Below are positions 7,701-11,065 of a stretch of 11,065 nt of DNA, one piece after another. Made by a program: the position numbers and the translations under genes. A model generated the notes under the pieces. It had not been told where the DNA came from, searched no databases, and saw only the letters and a list, made by a program, of their open reading frames with translations. Position 1 is the stretch's first letter, and each line of letters starts with the position of its first letter. The stretch covers positions 1 to 11,065 of the forward strand of contig JAMOAF010000650.1 of assembly GCA_023621895.1 (NCBI GenBank). Direction: 5' to 3'. This DNA is from Planctomycetota bacterium (lineage in GTDB: Bacteria > Planctomycetota > Planctomycetia > Pirellulales > Thermoguttaceae).

Positions 7701-7864
7701 TTGGCTTGAACGTTGGAGACGTGGATCATCCCGTCCCTCTGATCGACCTTGGCCAGCGGCTCATAGCCGCCCCAGGTGCTCAGCGTCCAGGACTTCGAAA
7801 AATCGGCCTCCGCCGCAATCGCGCAGGAAGCCGCCAGGGAGACGACGCATAGCAGGTTCTTCAT
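4799..7864 (-). CDS. Secreted multidomain glycoside hydrolase family 16 enzyme
   Basis: The product has 1021 residues. The start at 7864 gives a clean Sec signal (MKNLLCVVSLAASCAIAAEA) with GGAG ten bases upstream; the frame stays open 27 codons further, but that extension would bury the signal. Modules in order: residues about 20-165, a beta-rich carbohydrate-binding-like domain; 170-310, a PA14-like or similar domain (DDFMAVYVNGKLVIDTLESG); 330-500, a beta-rich domain of unclear family; 524-757, the GH16 catalytic domain; 770-870, an Ig-like domain; 897-1018, a CBM6/CBM35-like domain (GEWVNYSFDVKEDGEYQMTL). The catalytic signature ExDxxE is intact as ELDIFE, giving nucleophile E632, D634 and acid/base E637, inside GGGYELDIFEDYS. 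GH16 enzymes cut beta-1,3/1,4-glucans or red-algal galactans by a retaining mechanism; agarases, carrageenases, porphyranases and laminarinases cannot be told apart here. It is apparently complete and is the best-preserved enzyme of the locus. Confidence 0.88.
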   Translation of the reverse strand: MKNLLCVVSLAASCAIAAEADFSKSWTLSTWGGYEPLAKVDQRDGMIHVSNVQAKYGFGMRCGKQIPARAGDTVNFMAMVRGRGEMFFQLQNFDAEGRWIGVAHSSVKKTLPTEWRRVTFSVLAENCGKKITAAATPTFGADQGSELFIKDTSLSVEKGDFAGDCRFPRNWRVFAPVPAGLKAPLNAIPEKLAGITGKEVPLNNNRIAFASFFREPKLRNTAWLYGVIESTAAAEYTIGASADDFMAVYVNGKLVIDTLESGDGAGDSPHFSRHTATVRLQEGENIVAIRFQSGSGANPVISLGGAEDLRNLSSVVTVTEAFLRDDYEQPGQRPCSPKLIRGILTDGIQEYGGQAVYGPSSVIAFNRRSWAMPAKGGDNLFATGIRIHKIDGAGEVMFRIGKNLSLSLSRPDDKSDFTMAVKNGLDTLKSTVFPAAALPADFTLAVSVSEYFVNAASLQDSKLRALSGKVDLSDIGTFDTGIEIHGPRVTVDEYFTGLAKREVKSTGVPFKVELDQAFDPVKAGWKLAWSDEFNGTQVDWEKNWMNSPWDPAPKNRDQAWLKDGLLHIGCDFTETPNGKFPFTGRTVGLYSQKRFGYGYYEARVRFTKKPGWWAAFWMLDEGRNMSVGGGYELDIFEDYSTRGGKPVVANNLHVTYGPNHRSYGYHFELPGAPDDFYVIGCKWTPFEVSHYLNGKLIKASARHSPYASATYDAMHHGFGTSKLYLCLSGQAGESGGLATGEYKEEYLVDYVRAYEYPCQSDPSIRFMAVPEKSVVKTGDRFAFAVEAKPSDGSKSPIAAVYLFDNGNLLDYRTTPPHRFDWAIDRGHYAETAWDSAGRSGEKPVMDGYPHLYRVAVQDAAGKVASTELFPVIADMTGGTPYQGTAPSVPGRIDPARFNEGGQNVACYKQNPGGMPTGTEKGLSRKKLNLREAGEWVNYSFDVKEDGEYQMTLARQQYRMEWPMRGLVLLDGKYIGDWEAGAGNRLAVLSKIRLPQGRHRLTLISACTYGVWPESIEVARSR

Positions 7865-8198
7865 TTCAGGGACACTCCGGGGAAGTTGCCTTGCAGAGCC
7901 GAATCCGGGCGTAGCGTGCGATCGGCTTGCCATCCTGAGTATCACTGATGAGCCGATCCACGGCCTCGGAGGGCCGATTGCCCGATCGGGGCGCCGCGCA
8001 GCGGCGGGACGTATCGTATCTGCCGTATTCTGCTGCGGCGATGCGCCCTTGGCAAGCTCAGGGGGACGTTATTTCTTCTGCGCAGGGGCGCCGGAGCGCC
8101 ACGCATCGGGCCCCGCACCGGAGCCTCCTGCGACGCTGGCGAACTCGATTGGTGGGCATCGGCCACGGCCGACATTGCATCGATCGAATTGCGCGCCG
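7865..8198. other. 334-base intergenic region upstream of the GH16 gene
   Basis: No coding frame with recognisable homology on either strand. It should contain the minus-strand promoter of the GH16 gene, but I see no convincing -35/-10 pair. It holds a CCGAT/ATCGG inverted repeat with a 6-base spacer (about 7975-7990) and the hairpin at 8156-8178. Its right part may be leftover DNA from the decayed gene next door. Confidence 0.35.
8156..8178 (-). terminator. Possible hairpin after the six-hairpin gene fragment
   Basis: TCGGCC and GGCCGA are separated by only 2 bases, and an outer GCA/TGC pair sits across a 3-base bulge. It lies about 21 bases after the stop of the six-hairpin fragment (8199). 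There is no T run after it on the minus strand, so it is at best a weak or factor-assisted terminator. Confidence 0.2.
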
Positions 8199-8885
8199 CT
8201 ACCGGGACAGCAGGGTTGCTTCCTTCTCCTTGTGGTGTTTTGCGTACCATTGCTGCAATCGTGCCAGAGCTTCGGATGTGAAGATCATCTTCAGGGCGAT
8301 CGACTTGCCATCGGAGGCCGCTCCGGACCGGACCGTGGCGCCGAGCGCCGCCTCGACAATTTCCATGAACCGCGATTCGCCCGTCAGGTGTCCCGCATAG
8401 GCCAGCGGCCCGACGGGCATCAGGTTCAAGCCGGTGCTCGGCTTGAAGTACGGCTCGCCCGAGGGCGAGGCCGTATAGGGCCAGCCTTGGGCTTCCTCGT
8501 TCCAGCACTTTGCCAGCCACCGGGCGCCCGAGATGATCGATTTGGCAACCGCCGGATCGTGCGTCACGAGATGATAGTCCTGCAGCCCGGCCAGCAGAAC
8601 ACTGATGAGGAAGATGGCATTGCCGCGGGCGCCGGGGTGCCCGCCCGCATGGTCCTGCGGCAAGATGTGCGGACAGGCCCCGCCGTCGTCGAACTTCTGT
8701 TCCGCCAGGGCCACGGCCGCGATGCGCTGAGCTGCCTCCAGGTAAAGTGGATCAGAGGTCGCTCGGTACGCCGCCATGATCGCCTTCAGCGACCAGCTGG
8801 CCGATCGCTCGTGCGTGCCCAGGGCTTTGAAGTTGCGCGACATGGCCCAGGTGATGTGCTCACTTAGGGCCAGGGCGCTCTCCAT
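8199..8885 (-). pseudogene. Six-hairpin (alpha/alpha-barrel) glycosidase-like protein, C-terminal fragment
   Basis: From the ATG at 8885 to TAG at 8201-8199 the frame gives 228 residues; family-like sequence already begins about 15 codons upstream at TSTDDAWFLAGETPVMES (near 8935). Repeated helix pairs are visible: DDAWFLAGETPVMESALALS, ASWSLKAIMAAYRATSDPLY, GNAIFLISVLLAGLQDYHLV with HDPAVAKSIISGARWLA, and LAYAGHLTGESRFMEIVEAA. The 'W.L..I.AAYRAT.DP.YLEAA' type of helix is typical of (alpha/alpha)6-barrel carbohydrate enzymes and related hypothetical proteins. The N-terminal half is missing. The ATG overlaps the stop of the GH127-like frame as TGATG, which would allow coupled translation, but homology running past this ATG argues that the fragment was cut from a longer gene. 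No catalytic residue can be named and no signal peptide is present. Confidence 0.6.
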
Positions 8886-10120
8886 CACCGGTGTTTCTCC
8901 GGCAAGGAACCAGGCGTCGTCAGTCGAAGTGTCAGGCCACTGCAAAACTCGACGCCCGTTCCACCGCGTCCTGCCTTCACCCGGCAGGCTTTGCCGCCCG
9001 GGCGAACCACCTCGCCGCCGGGCGAATCGGCCAGGGAGGTCGGATCGAGCACGATGTAGCCCAGGTCCGCGCCGTCCCGATTGCGAAGCGATTCTTCTTG
9101 CGCCGGGTTCAGACAGAAGACGAGCGGCCCGCGCATCACGGCGGCCCGACCCGACTGACGTTTGCGTCCGAGCACCAGCCGCCACGACATCGGCATGTCG
9201 AGCGTCACCTGGTCGCCCGCTTTCCACTCCCGCTGGATCGTCAGGAACATGCCGGGGACGATCGACCCGCGGAGCGGTTGCCCATTGACGCTGGCCGCGA
9301 CATTGCGGGACCATCGCGGGATGCGCAACTGGAGCGAGAATTGGACCGGTCGCGACGGATCCAGGCGGAGCACGACGTGGCCCGAGCTGGGGTAGTCCGT
9401 ATCCTGCCGAACCGCGAGCGACACATCGCCGGCAAGGTTGATGGTCGCCTCGCTCGGCGTGTATAGGTTGACGACCAGACCGGTCTTGGACTGGTAGTAG
9501 ATCATCGCCGGAAGTTCCGAGATCCTCCGGCGATAATTGCACGGGCAGCAATAGGTATCGCGGGAGAAGTACTCGCGATTGCCTTCCATTGGCACGTAGT
9601 AACGGAGTCTTCGGCCGTCGGGCGACTGGGCCGCGAACAGGGCGTTGTAGATTGTCCTTTCCAGGAGATCGCCGTACACCGGACCGCCCTCCGCCTGCAA
9701 CATTCGATCGAAGAGACGCGTTTGATAGACGGTTGCGCAGGTCTCGTCGAGCCCTCCGCGCCCATCCTGGTCGTTCGTCCAAACCTCCTGCTGCCCGGCC
9801 GCCCCGCTGATACACATGCCGTCCCCGGCGGTCAGGAAGCGGCAAACTCGCCGCGATTGTGACAACAATCCCTTCTGGGGTTCGAGGCCGTGCAGCTCCA
9901 ACTGTGCGACGCACTTGGAGAGATAGGCGGAAGCGTCGCCCCCCATCAGCTCACGACGTCCAATGACGATGCCCAGGTTCCAGGATCGCAGCGATCTCTC
10001 CCGAATACAGAACGTCAGGAATCGGGGTTGGCCTGTCTGGTGGTAAATTGCCAGCATGGCACGGTCCAGTCCCATGACGGCAGGGTCGATCGAGTAATGA
10101 GTCTGCTTGGACCAGCACTT
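8885..10120 (-). pseudogene. GH127-like (DUF1680) beta-L-arabinofuranosidase-type enzyme, truncated at both ends
   Basis: The frame is open from a TGA at 10123-10121 to the TGA at 8887-8885, with an internal ATG at 10075. It matches the GH127/DUF1680 layout. The zinc-thiolate centre is visible: GLDETCATVYQTRL (the E-x-C pair at codons 9745 and 9739), and 63 codons later CCPCN (first Cys at codon 9550), corresponding by family knowledge to the Glu, Cys and Cys-Cys ligands, one Cys being the nucleophile. Beta domains follow: GLVVNLYTPSEATINLAGDV, FSLQLRIPRWSRN, RAAVMRGPLVFCLNP. The helical N-terminal part is lost at about 10100-10120, where the insertion sequence begins. The C-terminal end stops in LTLRLT and then runs out of register into the six-hairpin frame. 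Intact members have about 600 or more residues. It is probably not functional although the visible active-site residues are kept. Confidence 0.75.
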
Positions 10121-11065
10121 TCAAGCCGTTATTTTACGCGTCTTGTGCAGTTTGCGTTGAGCGAGAATGTGAGCGGTAGAGACATGCGGATGGTGTTTGG
10201 CACTACTTCGCTTGGGAGGCGGCTTCTTGGGACCGCGTATGTTCTTGCGGAAACGGTCCGGACGGACCTTGGCCGCCAATGTTTTGAGGATCGCAGCCAA
10301 CTGGGCAGGCGTCAACGATGCGAAATGGCGTGTCCATTCCGCGGGCGGAACGGCAATCATCATCCCGTGATCCGCAGCAGCGAGTTCCCCCGCCAGATAG
10401 TAACCAGAAATCATCTGGCGCTTCGCCGCGTCTCCATGCACCGCCGCCATGATGGAGGTAAAGGTCGGCGACGCTGCGAGCGTTGGCCACCTTTGCAGGC
10501 AGGTTCGTCAACAGGTTGATCTCGGTTTCGCCATTACGAGTCGGCGTCTTCAGTTCGATGGTGACACGCCGCACCTCCTTGGTCTTCCCCTTCTGGTCGA
10601 TCAATCGCATCTTTTGTTCGTAGAGCATGCCCGTCGGGCAACGTCCGATCTTGCGACGCTCTCCCAGAAGCTCGTAATGCAACGTCTGTTTGTGCTGGCG
10701 AATGACAAACGCCGCACCTCGGTTTGCGATGCCAAACAGAAAGCCCGTCGTGCAGAAGTTCCGGTCGGCGATCCACAGGTCGTTGGCCGCGACCGTCGGC
10801 AGCACCTGCGGCAGGATTCTCCGCTCCTGGGCGTGGCCGTCCTCGCAGGGGAACACGTCGCTCACCAACATCCGGTCGGGCTCCAGGATCACCAGGGCCA
10901 GCCCCGGCAGGGGGCCGCTGCCGATCGTCCGCAATTCCTCGATACGGTGTTCGGTCGCCGCCAGATGGTTGCCGTCGATGATCTTCGTCCGGTAGCCGCG
11001 CACCAGGGGAGCATGCCGAGGCGACAAACTCCTGACCACTTCGGCCAATCGCTCCGCGGTCTGGC
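10120..11065 (-). mobile_element. IS4-family insertion sequence, one end inside the window
   Basis: The element is defined by its transposase, which runs from the right edge to a stop at 10121; GH127-like coding sequence resumes a few codons beyond. The left boundary therefore lies between about 10095 and 10121. The other end is outside the window, so terminal inverted repeats and target duplication cannot be compared. Transposase and GH127 fragment have the same orientation. Confidence 0.7.
10121..11065 (-). pseudogene. IS4-family DDE transposase, internally deleted and frameshifted, 5' end outside window
   Basis: Two frames together make one transposase. The upstream frame (open at the right edge through QTAERLAEVV, at least to 10458) has the first catalytic Asp in IIDGNHL (codon 10976) and the second in LWIADRNF (codon 10766), and ends at ANARSVADLY. 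The downstream frame (about 10450 to the TGA at 10123-10121) gives AAVHGD, SGYYLAGELAAADHGMMIAV, FASLTPAQLAAILKTLAAKV and RGPKKPPPKR, a typical IS4-family tail. Between DLY and AAVHGD the family normally has about 60 residues with the Y-x2-R-x3-E-x6-K motif (YRxRWxIE) carrying the catalytic Glu. That block is absent and the frame changes at the joint (10448-10458). The enzyme should be inactive, and the copy could move only with help from a related transposase. Confidence 0.8.

Noticed and set aside
7776..8867. 363-residue + strand frame across the gap upstream of GH16
   Set aside because: No motif, antisense to the six-hairpin fragment, and rich in arginine, glycine and alanine as expected of a shadow frame.
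8945..9914. Upstream extension of the six-hairpin frame, giving a 571-residue reading
   Set aside because: This part overlaps the GH127-like gene in another frame and is a low-complexity arginine-rich shadow; only the part after about 8935 looks like real protein.
10203..10450. Tail of the first transposase frame after the deletion joint (GGGAWRRGEAPDDFW onward)
   Set aside because: Out-of-frame translation of the real C-terminal tail, which lies in the other frame; not an alternative domain.
1..11065. CRISPR array, tRNA, rRNA, riboswitch or phage attachment site
   Set aside because: No regularly spaced repeats, cloverleaf, conserved rRNA segment or matching att core was seen by eye.

Overview
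The window reads as a stretch of a GC-rich bacterial genome, most likely from the Planctomycetota or a close PVC relative. This is inferred from gene content, not a marker gene: a twin-arginine-type Gfo/Idh/MocA oxidoreductase start, a family-2 amidohydrolase, a DegT-type aminotransferase, large secreted glycoside hydrolases, and a TolB-propeller/LamG protein. No rRNA, tRNA, CRISPR array or phage gene was recognised.

Layout. Bases 1-413 hold the 3' end of an amidohydrolase (+). It converges on the C-terminal part of a DegT/DnrJ/EryC1/StrS aminotransferase (-, 470-1273), which lacks its N-terminal half. A tight + strand pair follows: a secreted TolB-like propeller/LamG protein (1388-3058) and, 16 bases later, a secreted TIM-barrel glycosidase-like protein (3075-4295). 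Next come about 140 unassigned bases and a broken Gfo/Idh/MocA oxidoreductase start (-, 4438-4741) with a frameshift in a C5 run. A 1021-residue multidomain GH16 enzyme fills 4799-7864 (-). After a 334-base gap comes a truncated six-hairpin (alpha/alpha-barrel) sugar-enzyme-like protein (-, 8199-8885). It is joined out of frame to a truncated GH127-like enzyme (-, 8885 to about 10120). The right edge is an IS4-family insertion sequence (about 10120 to beyond 11065), which appears to cut the GH127 gene. Its own transposase has an internal deletion.

Working together. The intact genes look like an exported polysaccharide-handling set: GH16 to cut a beta-glucan or galactan-type polymer, and a TIM-barrel protein and a propeller/LamG protein of unknown target. 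The broken genes (GH127-like, six-hairpin, Gfo/Idh/MocA, DegT) are of kinds that process released sugars. The striking feature is decay: five of nine recognisable genes are truncated, frameshifted or fused, next to a mobile element. Two of the lesions lie in G/C runs, so sequencing or assembly error must be excluded for those. I found no convincing new multi-gene system; the best leads are the decay pattern, the GH127/six-hairpin junction, the internally deleted transposase and the unusual domain combinations of the secreted proteins.
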